DNA of 56,590 nt from Melioribacteraceae bacterium (GTDB lineage Bacteria; Bacteroidota; Ignavibacteria; Ignavibacteriales; Melioribacteraceae): assembly GCA_023230485.1 (NCBI GenBank), contig JALNXG010000019.1, positions 1 to 56,590 of the forward strand, in the 5' to 3' direction. The position numbers were made by a program, and so were the translations under genes. The notes beneath the pieces are model-generated. The model saw nothing but the letters and a program-made list of their open reading frames with translations, made no database searches and was not told the DNA's origin. Positions 43,750 to 53,428 of the stretch are shown here, in pieces. Positions within the stretch are counted from its first letter, which is position 1; each line of letters begins with the position of its first letter.

Positions 43750-46700
43750 TTAGATTGTATATCTAATTCCTAATTGCATTGCCCATCTTGATGTTAAGTC
43801 ATTGATTGTCCAAGGAATGTTTCTTGCCGGTTTAGAAAATTCATAAACAGGAACATTTTTCTTTCCTTCGTAAGTAATCTTACCTTTCAATGTAACAGTG
43901 TTATATGTTGAGAATACACTTTCGTCTTTTCCCCACTCATTATTAAGTAAGTTAAGAACGTTAAGAACATCTAATGATAATTGGAATTGACCCATTCCTA
44001 AGAAATCAGGAATATCTTGAGTTAATCTTAAATCAAGAATATTTCTCCATGGATTTGAAGCACCATTACGTTCAGCAATTTTACCTCTATTTTCACTTAA
44101 GTAATCATTATTTTGGATAAATGAATTTAAGTCGTTCCACATAGAAGCAGCAGCTGGTTTATATTGGTTATTAACAATTGAACCCAATAAGATTTCGGAG
44201 CTGTTTCTTGGAATGTAGAATAGATCGTTCTGATCAAAACCATCGCCATTTAAGTCGCCTCTTATGTTAAATGAGAATGGAGATCCGCTCTGACCATTAT
44301 AATATAACGAGAAAGTAGTTGCAGCATTTTCAAAAAATTCATGAACATACGATACTGATAAATATGTTCTATGTTCAACTTCGTATTGAGATCTAACTAA
44401 ATCAGGATTATTAGCATCATATTTTACAGGATTGTATCTCATCTGCGAATTTGCTTGTGATGAGTTTACTGAGTTACGATCTTTTGATTGACCATAAACA
44501 TAACCTGCATTAAGTGATAATCCGCGAGCTACATTTCTTTGTGCTTGGAATACTAAGTTATATTGATATCCGCCTGAAGTGTTATATATCTGGAGAACAT
44601 CTGTAAAGTTATTATTCATACCATCTGTTCCACCATAAATTGGTCTGCCATCAAGACCTGAACCAACTATCGGCACATTTCCTACGGTAGGTTTAATATT
44701 CAATTTACGATATAACATATCATTGATGGTTTTTGAATATTGGAATTCAACTGTACCAATGAAACCTAATGGTAATTGATTATCAACACCAACGTTAAAT
44801 CTTAAGATCTGAGGAAGTTTTAAGTCTGGATCCATTACGTTGATTTCAGAAATTAATCTTGCTGCACCTGTACCAGGTGAACCAACGCCAGGTTGTACAT
44901 ATGGGTTCATTCCCCAATTTCTAAAATCTAATCCAGTAGATGCATTTCTAACTTCTGCATACAACATACCTGAGTTACCATAGTTATTAGAAATCCAAAC
45001 ATAAGGAATACGTCCTGTGAATACACCAACACCACCACGAATTTGAGTAGTTCTATCACCAGATACATCATAATTAAAACCAATTCTTGGTGATATTAAA
45101 AGATTTCCACTTGGTGTATCAGTTGTGCTGATTTCAGGGAAATATTTTGCAACTGAATCGTTCTGCATTGGAGTTTCAGGGAATGTAGGTATGTCAACTC
45201 TTACACCATAAGTTAATTTTAATTTTGGTGTAACAGCCCATTCGTCCTGAGCATAGAAACCTAATTGAGCTACGCTAAATTCAGCTGCCTGATTAGGATC
45301 GGTTGTTCTTGAGAAATTTTTCTGGAAGAAAGCTGGTTTACCATTTTCAAAATCGGTTAAGCTATTAAACTGCCAATATCCGAAAAATGAACGAACGAAT
45401 AAATTTCTGAATGAGAAAAATTCGTTGTGAGTACCAATTGTAAATACGTGGTCTCCCATAGAAACTGTAAAGTTATCTGTGAATTCAAATATATCTTGAT
45501 CTAATTCATTTGCAGAAGAATATCTATCAGGACCTGCAAACATTGCTAAACCACCATCACGAACTTCGATTTCAGGTGAATTAACTCCATTACCTGCTCT
45601 TCTATCTCTAATTCTTGTATAACCAAGAATTAATTCGTTTGACATATTATTAGAGAATGTACTGTTCAACTGCAATACAGATGAGTTGGTATTGTTCTTA
45701 ATTCTATAGTTATAGGAATCGAAAGACATTGAGTTATTAGAAGTACGTTGATTTAGATTATCTTGATATGAATCAACGAAGTTATGTCTTAATGTCAATT
45801 TGTGATTTTCAGCTAAGTTATAATCGAATCTTATGAATAATTTTTTTGATGGTCTTTCTCTTGTATATGATTCATAAGAACCAGCATCATATCCATAATT
45901 GTTTTTTAATAAGCTTGCAAATTTGTCGGCTTTTTCTCTATTTGCACTATTAATTGCTGCAGTTCCTTGTGTTAATGCAGCGTTTGCTAATGGATTATCA
46001 TCAGCAGTCATTTCTGCATTTAAGAAGAAGAATAACTGATCCTTTATAATTGGTCCGCCTGCTCTTATACCAACTTGATACTCTTTGAATTCAGGATAGT
46101 CTTTAGCACCATCATATTTACCTACGAAACTTTCATTTCTACCGAAGAAATATGCAGAACCGGAATATTTATTATTACCGCTTCTTGTAATAGCGTTGAT
46201 TCCACCACCAGTAAAACCGCTAAGACGAACATCATAAGGAGCTATAACTACTTGAAACTCGCTTATAGCGTCTAATGATATTGGGTTTGAACCTGTTTGT
46301 CCGCCTGGTGTTCCTGAACTTCCTAAACCGAATAGATCGTTATACTGTGTACCATCGATCTGAATATTATTAAATCTATTGCTTCTTCCTGCTGCTTGTG
46401 AACCTTCACCAGAGAATAATGGTGACAATTTAGCAATACCTGCAAAACTTCTTGAAATAGTAGGTATTTCTTGAATTTGTTTTGAAGTTACGTTTTGAGC
46501 TGCTCCGGTTCTTTCTGCTGAAAAAACTGATCCCTTTTCAGCACTAACTGTGATACCGGAAAGTTCTACTGCCTTTTCGCTCAACTGAAAATTCATTGTG
46601 AGGGTTTGACTTAATGCTAAGTTGAAACCTTCTTCTACTTGAGATGTAAAACCAACAAATGATACAGTAACTTTGTAAGGACCTCCAACTCTAAGACCGA

Positions 46701-46920
46701 ATAGATTGAATCTTCCGTCTTCGCGTGAAGTCGTTCCATATTGTGTACCTGAGGGAATATGCACTGCAATAATATTTGCACCTGGCAATGAATTCCCATT
46801 CTGATCGTCAATTGTTCCATTAATAGCAGCTGTTGTGGACCCCTGTCCGTAACTTAACTGTGCGCTTAATAAAATTACTGCAAACAGAAAAAATGAAAGC
46901 AATTGTTTCATTTTAATCAT
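43750..46920 (-). CDS. Oar-like TonB-dependent receptor
   Basis: 1056-residue outer membrane protein. Signal peptide ending near LSYG; a carboxypeptidase regulatory-like domain at about 30-110 (INGTIDDQNGNSLPGANI, followed by DGRFNLFGLR); a plug domain at about 125-250 (VTSKQIQEIPTISR and GGINAITRSGNNKYSGSAY); then a beta-barrel to the end, closing with GIRYTI. This is the layout of Oar-type receptors in Myxococcus and Bacteroidota. No SusD partner or TonB system is adjacent, so the ligand cannot be inferred. Start could be the first or fourth residue; the Shine-Dalgarno-like AAGGAG favours the first. Confidence 0.93.
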   Translation of the reverse strand: MIKMKQLLSFFLFAVILLSAQLSYGQGSTTAAINGTIDDQNGNSLPGANIIAVHIPSGTQYGTTSREDGRFNLFGLRVGGPYKVTVSFVGFTSQVEEGFNLALSQTLTMNFQLSEKAVELSGITVSAEKGSVFSAERTGAAQNVTSKQIQEIPTISRSFAGIAKLSPLFSGEGSQAAGRSNRFNNIQIDGTQYNDLFGLGSSGTPGGQTGSNPISLDAISEFQVVIAPYDVRLSGFTGGGINAITRSGNNKYSGSAYFFGRNESFVGKYDGAKDYPEFKEYQVGIRAGGPIIKDQLFFFLNAEMTADDNPLANAALTQGTAAINSANREKADKFASLLKNNYGYDAGSYESYTRERPSKKLFIRFDYNLAENHKLTLRHNFVDSYQDNLNQRTSNNSMSFDSYNYRIKNNTNSSVLQLNSTFSNNMSNELILGYTRIRDRRAGNGVNSPEIEVRDGGLAMFAGPDRYSSANELDQDIFEFTDNFTVSMGDHVFTIGTHNEFFSFRNLFVRSFFGYWQFNSLTDFENGKPAFFQKNFSRTTDPNQAAEFSVAQLGFYAQDEWAVTPKLKLTYGVRVDIPTFPETPMQNDSVAKYFPEISTTDTPSGNLLISPRIGFNYDVSGDRTTQIRGGVGVFTGRIPYVWISNNYGNSGMLYAEVRNASTGLDFRNWGMNPYVQPGVGSPGTGAARLISEINVMDPDLKLPQILRFNVGVDNQLPLGFIGTVEFQYSKTINDMLYRKLNIKPTVGNVPIVGSGLDGRPIYGGTDGMNNNFTDVLQIYNTSGGYQYNLVFQAQRNVARGLSLNAGYVYGQSKDRNSVNSSQANSQMRYNPVKYDANNPDLVRSQYEVEHRTYLSVSYVHEFFENAATTFSLYYNGQSGSPFSFNIRGDLNGDGFDQNDLFYIPRNSSEILLGSIVNNQYKPAAASMWNDLNSFIQNNDYLSENRGKIAERNGASNPWRNILDLRLTQDIPDFLGMGQFQLSLDVLNVLNLLNNEWGKDESVFSTYNTVTLKGKITYEGKKNVPVYEFSKPARNIPWTINDLTSRWAMQLGIRYTI

Positions 46921-47046
46921 ACATCACTCCTTTTGTTTTTTATAATACATATCTACTAAGAAAATGTTTTTCTCATGCGGATTTATTGTGAAGCTAAATA
47001 TTGGAGGAAAATAACTCTTTTTCAACTTGTTTTTTAGTGAAACCAG

Positions 47047-47065
47047 TTTGTTAACATTTTGTTAA
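47047..47065. repeat. Two TTTGTTAA direct repeats, 11 bp apart
   Basis: TTTGTTAA occurs at 47047-47054 and 47058-47065 in the 240-bp divergent spacer between the TonB receptor and the phosphodiesterase. One helical turn apart, they could be an operator; the region is AT-rich and chance is possible. Confidence 0.35.
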
Positions 47066-47151
47066 TATTCCTTTTTTTAGACTATTTTGCTAAAAGTGGG
47101 AAATTTTTATATGGAAGATATAAAATTATATCATTCTAAAAAAAGTTTTTT

Positions 47152-47159
47152 TACCTTTG
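47152..47159 (+). promoter_or_regulatory. TAnnTTTG -7 promoter element of the phosphodiesterase operon
   Basis: TACCTTTG. A start of transcription about 7 bp downstream would fall inside the longest reading frame (ATG 47161), supporting the ATG at 47194 as the real start. Confidence 0.5.
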
Positions 47160-47193
47160 TATGCAATTATTAATTATTAAATTCTTTGGTGCT

Positions 47194-48396
47194 ATGAAAA
47201 AATTATTTATATTACTTATCCTCTCCCTTCATCTCAATCTTTTGGCAGGTGGAAAACCTTATGTAATTCTAGTTTCTTTTGATGCTTTCCGATGGGACTA
47301 TATGGATAGAGGTCTCACTCCGAACTTAAGTAAATTTGCTTCTGAAGGTGTAAAATCACTTTCACTTGAATCTTGCTTCCCCTCAAAAACTTTTCCTAAC
47401 CATATTTCCATTATTACCGGTATGTATCCTGAAAATCATGGTATAATTCACAATACTATATATAATCGTTTTACAAATCAGACTTATAAGATGAGTGATA
47501 GTAATCAGGTGCGCGATCCTCGTTGGTATCTCGGTGAGCCGTTTTGGGAAACAGCAGAACGTCAAGGCATTACAACAGCAAGTTATTTTTGGCCCGGTTC
47601 TGAATTAAATTTATCTTATCGCCGCCCGACATACTTTATGCCTTATGATCATTTTTGCCCTGAAGATAAAAAAATTGATGGCATAGTTAATTGGTTAAGT
47701 TTACCCGATAACGAGCGTCCTCATTTCATTACTTTATACTTCCATGAAACAGATGATGATGGTCATAATTTTGGACCTCATTCAGCCGAAACTAATAAAT
47801 CAATTTTAAAATTAGATTCTATCGCCGGATTGCTTCTTAATAGATTAAGTAAGCTCCCTATTAAAGATAGTATTAATGTTGTTTTTTTATCTGATCATGG
47901 AATGACTGAAATCAGTAAAGAAAGACAAATAAATGTTGGAAAAATCCTGGATGGTCTTAATGCTAGATTATATGATAGCGGTCCTGTTATGATGGTTAGT
48001 CCATCCGGGTCTTCGGTTGATTCTTTATATAATCGACTTAAGAAAAATGAAAATAAGTATAAAGTTTATAAAAGAGAAGACATACCTGAATACTTCCACT
48101 TTTCAGATAATCCACTAATTGCCGAAATTGTGATTGTTGCAGATATGGGGTGGACACTTATTCAAAATAATAAAAAAGAATATTATTCCGATTCAAAAGG
48201 GAACCATGGATATGATAATCACCATTTAGATATGCATGGTTTTTTTATTGCCAACGGTCCTGCTTTCAGAAACAATTATCGATCAGGTACTTTACGTAAT
48301 ATTGATATATATCCGATGCTTTGCAAAATCTTCGATATTTTCCCTAGGAGTAACATTGATGGGAAATTAGAAAGAATAGAGTACATACTAAAATAA
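47194..48396 (+). CDS. NPP-type nucleotide pyrophosphatase/phosphodiesterase
   Basis: About 400 residues of the alkaline phosphatase superfamily, type I phosphodiesterase class. Signal peptide MKKLFILLILSLHLNLLAG, so it acts in the periplasm or outside. Two-zinc site residues are visible: Asp30 in SFDAFRWDY, nucleophile Thr66 in SKTFPNH, TDDDGHNFGP, SDHGM and a final His in GNHGYDN. It cleaves phosphodiester or pyrophosphate bonds of nucleotides or lipids. The frame opens at 47161, but that ATG precedes the hydrophobic signal by 11 odd residues and lies at the promoter. One bp before the M16 gene. Confidence 0.93.
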   Translation: MKKLFILLILSLHLNLLAGGKPYVILVSFDAFRWDYMDRGLTPNLSKFASEGVKSLSLESCFPSKTFPNHISIITGMYPENHGIIHNTIYNRFTNQTYKMSDSNQVRDPRWYLGEPFWETAERQGITTASYFWPGSELNLSYRRPTYFMPYDHFCPEDKKIDGIVNWLSLPDNERPHFITLYFHETDDDGHNFGPHSAETNKSILKLDSIAGLLLNRLSKLPIKDSINVVFLSDHGMTEISKERQINVGKILDGLNARLYDSGPVMMVSPSGSSVDSLYNRLKKNENKYKVYKREDIPEYFHFSDNPLIAEIVIVADMGWTLIQNNKKEYYSDSKGNHGYDNHHLDMHGFFIANGPAFRNNYRSGTLRNIDIYPMLCKIFDIFPRSNIDGKLERIEYILK

Positions 48397-48397
48397 T

Positions 48398-49672
48398 ATG
48401 AAAACATTGGATATTGAAAGTTCTTCACATAAGCTAAGTAATGGTCTTGAAGTTGTTCTGCATAAAGATTCCTCGGTACCGGTTGTGGCGGTTAATATTT
48501 GGTATAAGGTTGGTGCCGCTAATGATAAAGTCGGTAAGACGGGCTATGCTCATTTATTTGAGCATCTAATGTTTCAAGGTTCTCAAAATATTCCTAAGGA
48601 AGCTCACTTTAGATATATTCAAGAAGCCGGCGGCTCTGCTAATGGTTCTACTTCCCGAGATAGAACAAACTATTATGAATCTCTTCCATCTAATCAACTT
48701 GAATTAGCTCTCTGGTTGGAATCAGACCGTATGGGATTTTTGTTAGAAGCTTTATCTGAAGAGAAACTAGAAAATCAAAAATCAGTTGTGATAAATGAAC
48801 GTCTCGAACATTATGATAATCAACCTTACGGATTAGTAGGTGAAAAATTAAATTCACTTCTATTCCCCTTCGGGCATCCTCATCATTTTCCTGTAATTGG
48901 TTATTTAGATGATATAAAAAAATTCTCCTTGGAAGATGCTAAAAGATATTTTAAGAATTATTATTCTCCAACCAATGCTATTCTTACAGTTGCAGGTGAT
49001 ATTGATTACGATAACGCGCTTAATCTAATTCAAAATTATTTTGGTGATATTAATAATGAAATGGGAATAGCTGAAGAAAATTTTGCATCACTTCCTAAAT
49101 TAGAAGATTATAAATACCTAGAACACTTTGATAAAGTAAACGTCCCACAAATCTATTTCGGCTGGAGAACTAATAAATTATTTCATGAAGATGAAGTTGA
49201 TCTCCATACTTTAGCATTTATACTCTCAGGAAATAAGAATAGTTTATTGACCAAGAAATTGGTTTATGACACTCAACTTTGCCAAAGGGTCTCAGCTCAG
49301 AATGATTTATCAAAATATGATGGTTCTTTTTTGATTAGTGCCACGCCGAAAAATATTAATGATATTGAGCAGATTAAAAAAAATATTTTTGAAATAATTG
49401 AAAATCTAATTTCATCAAATGGAACACTTGATAAAGAAATAGCAACTGCTGTAAATAATTTTAAATTCCAGTTCGTTCATTCTATCGAAAAAATTTCTAC
49501 TCGTGCCGATTTATTAAGTTCGTATAAATATTACGTCGATGAACCAAATTGGTTTTTGCAGGATTATGAACGGTTTAATAAAGTTACCACTGAGTCAGTT
49601 AAAAGAATTGCTAAAAAATACTTAAATAAAAATTTTGTAGAATTAAGAGTGCTTCCAAAAAATGATAAATAG
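48398..49672 (+). CDS. M16 zinc peptidase, catalytic subunit
   Basis: 424 residues, one pair of M16 domains. Inverted zinc motif HxxEH at His52-Glu55-His56 (HLFEHL), with the third ligand in the VINERLEHYDN region. Domain two begins around 190 (YYSPTNAILTVAGDI). No signal peptide is evident, so it is probably cytoplasmic or exported by another route. It overlaps the partner gene by 11 bp. The pair should form a heterodimer like bacterial processing-peptidase relatives (PqqL or the Sphingomonas type). Confidence 0.94.
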   Translation: MKTLDIESSSHKLSNGLEVVLHKDSSVPVVAVNIWYKVGAANDKVGKTGYAHLFEHLMFQGSQNIPKEAHFRYIQEAGGSANGSTSRDRTNYYESLPSNQLELALWLESDRMGFLLEALSEEKLENQKSVVINERLEHYDNQPYGLVGEKLNSLLFPFGHPHHFPVIGYLDDIKKFSLEDAKRYFKNYYSPTNAILTVAGDIDYDNALNLIQNYFGDINNEMGIAEENFASLPKLEDYKYLEHFDKVNVPQIYFGWRTNKLFHEDEVDLHTLAFILSGNKNSLLTKKLVYDTQLCQRVSAQNDLSKYDGSFLISATPKNINDIEQIKKNIFEIIENLISSNGTLDKEIATAVNNFKFQFVHSIEKISTRADLLSSYKYYVDEPNWFLQDYERFNKVTTESVKRIAKKYLNKNFVELRVLPKNDK

Positions 49673-51020
49673 AACTACTGCACCAAGAGTAAATGGCGAA
49701 CTCGGTTTTAAATTCCCTGAATTAAAAACTACTTCAACTTCGAATGGAATTAAAATCATTTCTTCTTTTAAACCAAGTGCGCCATTAATTAATTTTCGGC
49801 TGACAATTAGAAAAGGTTCCATTTATGATTTACCTGAATTAAACGGAACTTCTTTATTAACTACAAGAATGATTGATGAAGGTGCCGGAAAATATGATTC
49901 GTTAGAACTAAATCAAGAAATCTCTTATTTAGGGACCCATCTAAGCATTAACTGTGATAATGAGAATATCTATTTTTCTCTAACATCTCTTTCTGAATAT
50001 TTTGAACAGTCTCTCTATTTATTATCAGAAATAATAAAGAATCCTCATTTCACTCAAGATGATTTTGATAGAGAAAAAGACACTCTACTTAATTCACTTA
50101 AATTAGTTCAGGCATATCCTGATTTTATTGCAGAGGACAGTTTTAAGAAATTAATGTTTGGAAATAATAATTATGGGATTGATATTTTTGGCGATCTAAC
50201 TACTTTAAGTAATATCACTTTACAAGACATTAAAGACTTATATAAAAATTATTATTCTCCAACCGATGCAATTATTACTGTTGTTGGAAATATCGAAAGC
50301 AAACTTCTTCTAGATTCAATTGAAAAACATTTTGTAGGTTGGATAAATAACTCCTTAAATTCTTTCCAACCGAATTTAGAATTGACACCTACACTACCAG
50401 GCACATATTTTTTAAATTTCCCTGGTAGTGTGCAATCTGAGATACGAGTAGGACTTTTAACTCCACAGATTGATCTAAATAATTATCCGGCAATTTTATT
50501 AAATATTATTTTTGGTGGGGATATTTCAAGTAGATTGAATCAAGTACTGCGTGAAAAAGAAGGAATTACTTATGGCGCATATTCCTACTTCGAAATTATG
50601 CAGAATATATCTGCTCTTCTTATAAGCACTTCTGTGGATTTAATAAATTCCTTCAAGGCAATTAATCTAATTAAACAAGTAATTGATGATATTAGAAAAA
50701 ATATAACCGAAGAAGAACTTAGTTATGCTAAATCTAAATTAATAAATAAACTACCATTAAGATTCGAATCTATCTTAAATCTTAACTCTTCAATTAATCA
50801 TTTGGAGATAATGGGATTAGGTTTAGATTATTATGATAACTATACAGCAAAAATAAATTCCGTTTCTTTGAATGATGTCCAAAATTTAGCTTCGGAATTA
50901 TTCGTAAAAGAAAATTTTATTTTCTTTTTAACGGGTGATAAAGAAAAATTTTTTGAGATTAATCTTAATGAGGAAATATTCGAAGTAGATTCCTCAGGTG
51001 GGATTATTAACTCTTTGTGA
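49662..51020 (+). CDS. M16 peptidase-like, non-catalytic partner
   Basis: 452 residues. Same fold as the preceding protein (YYSPTDAIITVVGNI; GGDISSRLNQVLREKEGITYGAYS), but the HxxEH motif is replaced (SLLTTRMIDEG), so it cannot bind the zinc. This catalytic/R-Y subunit pairing is known for mitochondrial processing peptidase and bacterial M16B dimers. The GGxxSSRLNQ-ReK motif that holds substrate is intact. Its 3' end overlaps the convergent gene by 27 bp. Confidence 0.92.
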   Translation: MINRTTAPRVNGELGFKFPELKTTSTSNGIKIISSFKPSAPLINFRLTIRKGSIYDLPELNGTSLLTTRMIDEGAGKYDSLELNQEISYLGTHLSINCDNENIYFSLTSLSEYFEQSLYLLSEIIKNPHFTQDDFDREKDTLLNSLKLVQAYPDFIAEDSFKKLMFGNNNYGIDIFGDLTTLSNITLQDIKDLYKNYYSPTDAIITVVGNIESKLLLDSIEKHFVGWINNSLNSFQPNLELTPTLPGTYFLNFPGSVQSEIRVGLLTPQIDLNNYPAILLNIIFGGDISSRLNQVLREKEGITYGAYSYFEIMQNISALLISTSVDLINSFKAINLIKQVIDDIRKNITEEELSYAKSKLINKLPLRFESILNLNSSINHLEIMGLGLDYYDNYTAKINSVSLNDVQNLASELFVKENFIFFLTGDKEKFFEINLNEEIFEVDSSGGIINSL

Positions 51021-52022
51021 GAATGGTACTATTCGCGTACCTCTTTTCCGTAAATCAGCTAAATTATTTTGGATCTTTTTGAAATTTTCAAACGAAAGCC
51101 AAAAAGTTTTATATCTATTACCAACTAAATTTTCTGCGTGATATTTAATTATAGATTTTATCTCTTCTATTTCATTTTCATCAAACGAGACAAAATCTTT
51201 TTCCGTAAAAAGGATTAATTTTCTTTTCTTAAATTCATCTCTGACAAAATTCAAGGTAGTAGATTCATATATATCTGAACTAGTACTAACAACAAAACCG
51301 GAAGCACTGTTAAATTTTGATATTATTGTGGCTATCGATCTCTTTAATATTTCTTTACCATAATCGGGGCTTAATTTAAATTCTTTATCTTCGATTTCAT
51401 TATTAATAATTACAACATAATTTTTGCCATACTTTATTATACTGTCTCGCATTGATAAAAAATCCTTTTCCGGATACAATGCAAACGTAACCGGATATGA
51501 CAGTTCAACTAAATAGGAAAATTCTTCGGCACTAAGTTTATATGAATCTCGGATTATAAAACCTAATTTATTCCTATCTCTTTCCAAATCTTTTGTGGGA
51601 ATTAGTTGGGCTTTTAATTTTAAAAATTCACTTGAAAAAACATTTATTTCAGTATCCTTTCTAAATATCGTTTCTTTGCAAACCATCCCCGTGATATCTT
51701 TATCATAAACTTTTTTTAAATCTTTGATAAGCATTGGAATAGAAATATCGGGCGAGAGATTGATCGTATAAAAATATTTAAGTGAATCTTCTCCCTTAAC
51801 TTTAATTTTCTTTTCTTGAACCCATTCAGTTGGAATTGCATAATCAACTAATACCGTCCGGAAAATTGAGTCAACTTCTACTCTTGTGAGTTCTTTCTCT
51901 TGATTAGTTTTTAGAGGTTCATTCTTCTTACTAATAATAGAAATAACCAGGTAACTTAAAAGTAACAAAACAGAAAAAAAAGATAGGTAAAGAATAATTC
52001 TTCTTTTAGTAATAAGATTCAT
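50994..52022 (-). CDS. Divergent polysaccharide deacetylase-like (YibQ/DUF610-type) membrane protein
   Basis: 342 residues with one N-terminal transmembrane anchor (about 9-29). A periplasmic region of about 100 residues is followed by a domain from about 150 that has the YibQ rhythm: RDRNKLGFIIRDSY at a first strand, YPVTFALYP for the second, GYG-like DSIIKYGKNYVVIINNE, and late strands at about 235-300. The catalytic Asp/His set of active deacetylases is not obvious, so it may be inactive. The call is tentative. The 3' end overlaps the M16 partner gene tail to tail. Confidence 0.45.
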   Translation of the reverse strand: MNLITKRRIILYLSFFSVLLLLSYLVISIISKKNEPLKTNQEKELTRVEVDSIFRTVLVDYAIPTEWVQEKKIKVKGEDSLKYFYTINLSPDISIPMLIKDLKKVYDKDITGMVCKETIFRKDTEINVFSSEFLKLKAQLIPTKDLERDRNKLGFIIRDSYKLSAEEFSYLVELSYPVTFALYPEKDFLSMRDSIIKYGKNYVVIINNEIEDKEFKLSPDYGKEILKRSIATIISKFNSASGFVVSTSSDIYESTTLNFVRDEFKKRKLILFTEKDFVSFDENEIEEIKSIIKYHAENLVGNRYKTFWLSFENFKKIQNNLADLRKRGTRIVPFSQRVNNPT

Positions 52023-52034
52023 CGGCGTATTTAA

Positions 52035-52814
52035 TTATTCCCCTTTGAATTGTGCTTTTCGTTTTTCCAAAAAAGCAGTCGTTCCTTCTTTGAAATCCTC
52101 TGTGGAAGTGGCAAGAGCAAAATTTGCTGCTTCAAATTTCATCCCTTCTGCTTCAGATAAATTTGAGCTTGCGTTGATGGCATTAATAGATAATGAAACC
52201 GCTATTCTACTTTTAGATAATATTTTTTTCGATAGTTCTATGGTTTTTTCAATAAGTTCAGCCAAAGGATAAACTTTATTTGCAAGACCGATTTTATAAG
52301 CTTCATTTGCATCAATCAAATCACCGGAGAGGATTAATTCCATTGCTCTGCCTAACCCAATCAGTTTGGGCAATCGTTGAGTTCCACCATATCCGGGGAT
52401 TACACCAAGATTTACTTCCGGTTGACCAAATTTTGCATTTTCCGAAACTAATCGTATATGGCATGCCATAGCTAATTCGCAGCCGCCGCCAAGTGCAAAA
52501 CCATTTACGGCTGCTATTACCGGTTTTGATAGATCACTGATTTGAGCAAAAACCTTTTGACCAAATTCAGCAAATTCTTTCGCCTTAATTGGATTTAATT
52601 TATTAAGTTCATTTATATCAGCACCTGCAACGAAAGCCTTTTCGCCAGCCCCAGTGATAATTACTACTTGAATCTCCTCTCTTACCTTGGCATCTGCAAA
52701 TGCATCGGATAATTCTTTCAATATCTCACCATTAAGGGCGTTTAATTTTTCGGGTCTATTAATTGTAATTATTAAAATATTTTCTCTAAGCTCAGTTAAT
52801 AGATTTTTAAACAT
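52035..52814 (-). CDS. Enoyl-CoA hydratase (crotonase family)
   Basis: 259 residues. Oxyanion-hole segments AGADINEL (about 64-71) and ALGGGCELAM (108-116). Both catalytic glutamates are conserved, Glu113 and Glu133 (FGQPEVNLGVIPG), so it should hydrate short-chain trans-2-enoyl-CoA in fatty acid oxidation or butanoate metabolism. No other beta-oxidation gene is nearby. 12 bp upstream of the YibQ-like gene. Confidence 0.92.
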   Translation of the reverse strand: MFKNLLTELRENILIITINRPEKLNALNGEILKELSDAFADAKVREEIQVVIITGAGEKAFVAGADINELNKLNPIKAKEFAEFGQKVFAQISDLSKPVIAAVNGFALGGGCELAMACHIRLVSENAKFGQPEVNLGVIPGYGGTQRLPKLIGLGRAMELILSGDLIDANEAYKIGLANKVYPLAELIEKTIELSKKILSKSRIAVSLSINAINASSNLSEAEGMKFEAANFALATSTEDFKEGTTAFLEKRKAQFKGE

Positions 52815-52822
52815 TTTATTTC

Positions 52823-53428
52823 CTATATTCTTATAAAAATGGGAATATTAGCTTTTAAGCTAAAAGAGATATATTCATTATTTGGATAGTAATTGTAATA
52901 TGTTACAACATCGAGAAGGAACATCGAAAATCCCACACCAACATGTGCTCCTCCTTTTATAACTTCTTCTACAAAATTTGCCTTGTTGCGTTCTAATTTG
53001 AATTGATGTAATTTCTCGAACAAACCAAAGTTTACCCCTACATCTACAATAGGCATTAATAAAATTATATTTTCAATTAATGGAGGGAAATAATAACGAG
53101 CACCTGAATTTAGATATAAAATGTTTGTTGATAGTGAGGAATAATCTGATTTTTTATAAAAATCTTGTTTGCCCGGATTATGTTGAAATCCAATCCCTGT
53201 ATAAAAAAATACGGGTAGTATTGCATTATCGGTATATGAGAAAGTAACATCAAAACCGATACCCAAATTCTGGCTCTTTGCAAATTCATTGATAGGGAAA
53301 CGTGGACCTACACCAACTGCCATAAAAAGACCTTTGGCTTCGCCGAATTTATAAACCGTCTGCCCTGATACCGAAATACAGGTAAAAAATAGTAATAAGA
53401 AAAAAAAATTTTTATTCATATTTATCAT
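52823..53428 (-). CDS. Small outer-membrane beta-barrel-like protein, unknown
   Basis: 201 residues with a signal peptide ending near SVSGQ. The mature part shows alternating hydrophobic strands and short glycine turns (GVGPRFPINEFAKSQNLGIGFDVTF; ILYLNSGARYYFPP), like 8-stranded outer membrane proteins. No specific family recognised. The start overlaps the DUF2231 gene by 4 bp, and the fourth residue (MNKNFF) is an alternative start. Confidence 0.7.
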   Translation of the reverse strand: MINMNKNFFFLLLFFTCISVSGQTVYKFGEAKGLFMAVGVGPRFPINEFAKSQNLGIGFDVTFSYTDNAILPVFFYTGIGFQHNPGKQDFYKKSDYSSLSTNILYLNSGARYYFPPLIENIILLMPIVDVGVNFGLFEKLHQFKLERNKANFVEEVIKGGAHVGVGFSMFLLDVVTYYNYYPNNEYISFSLKANIPIFIRI

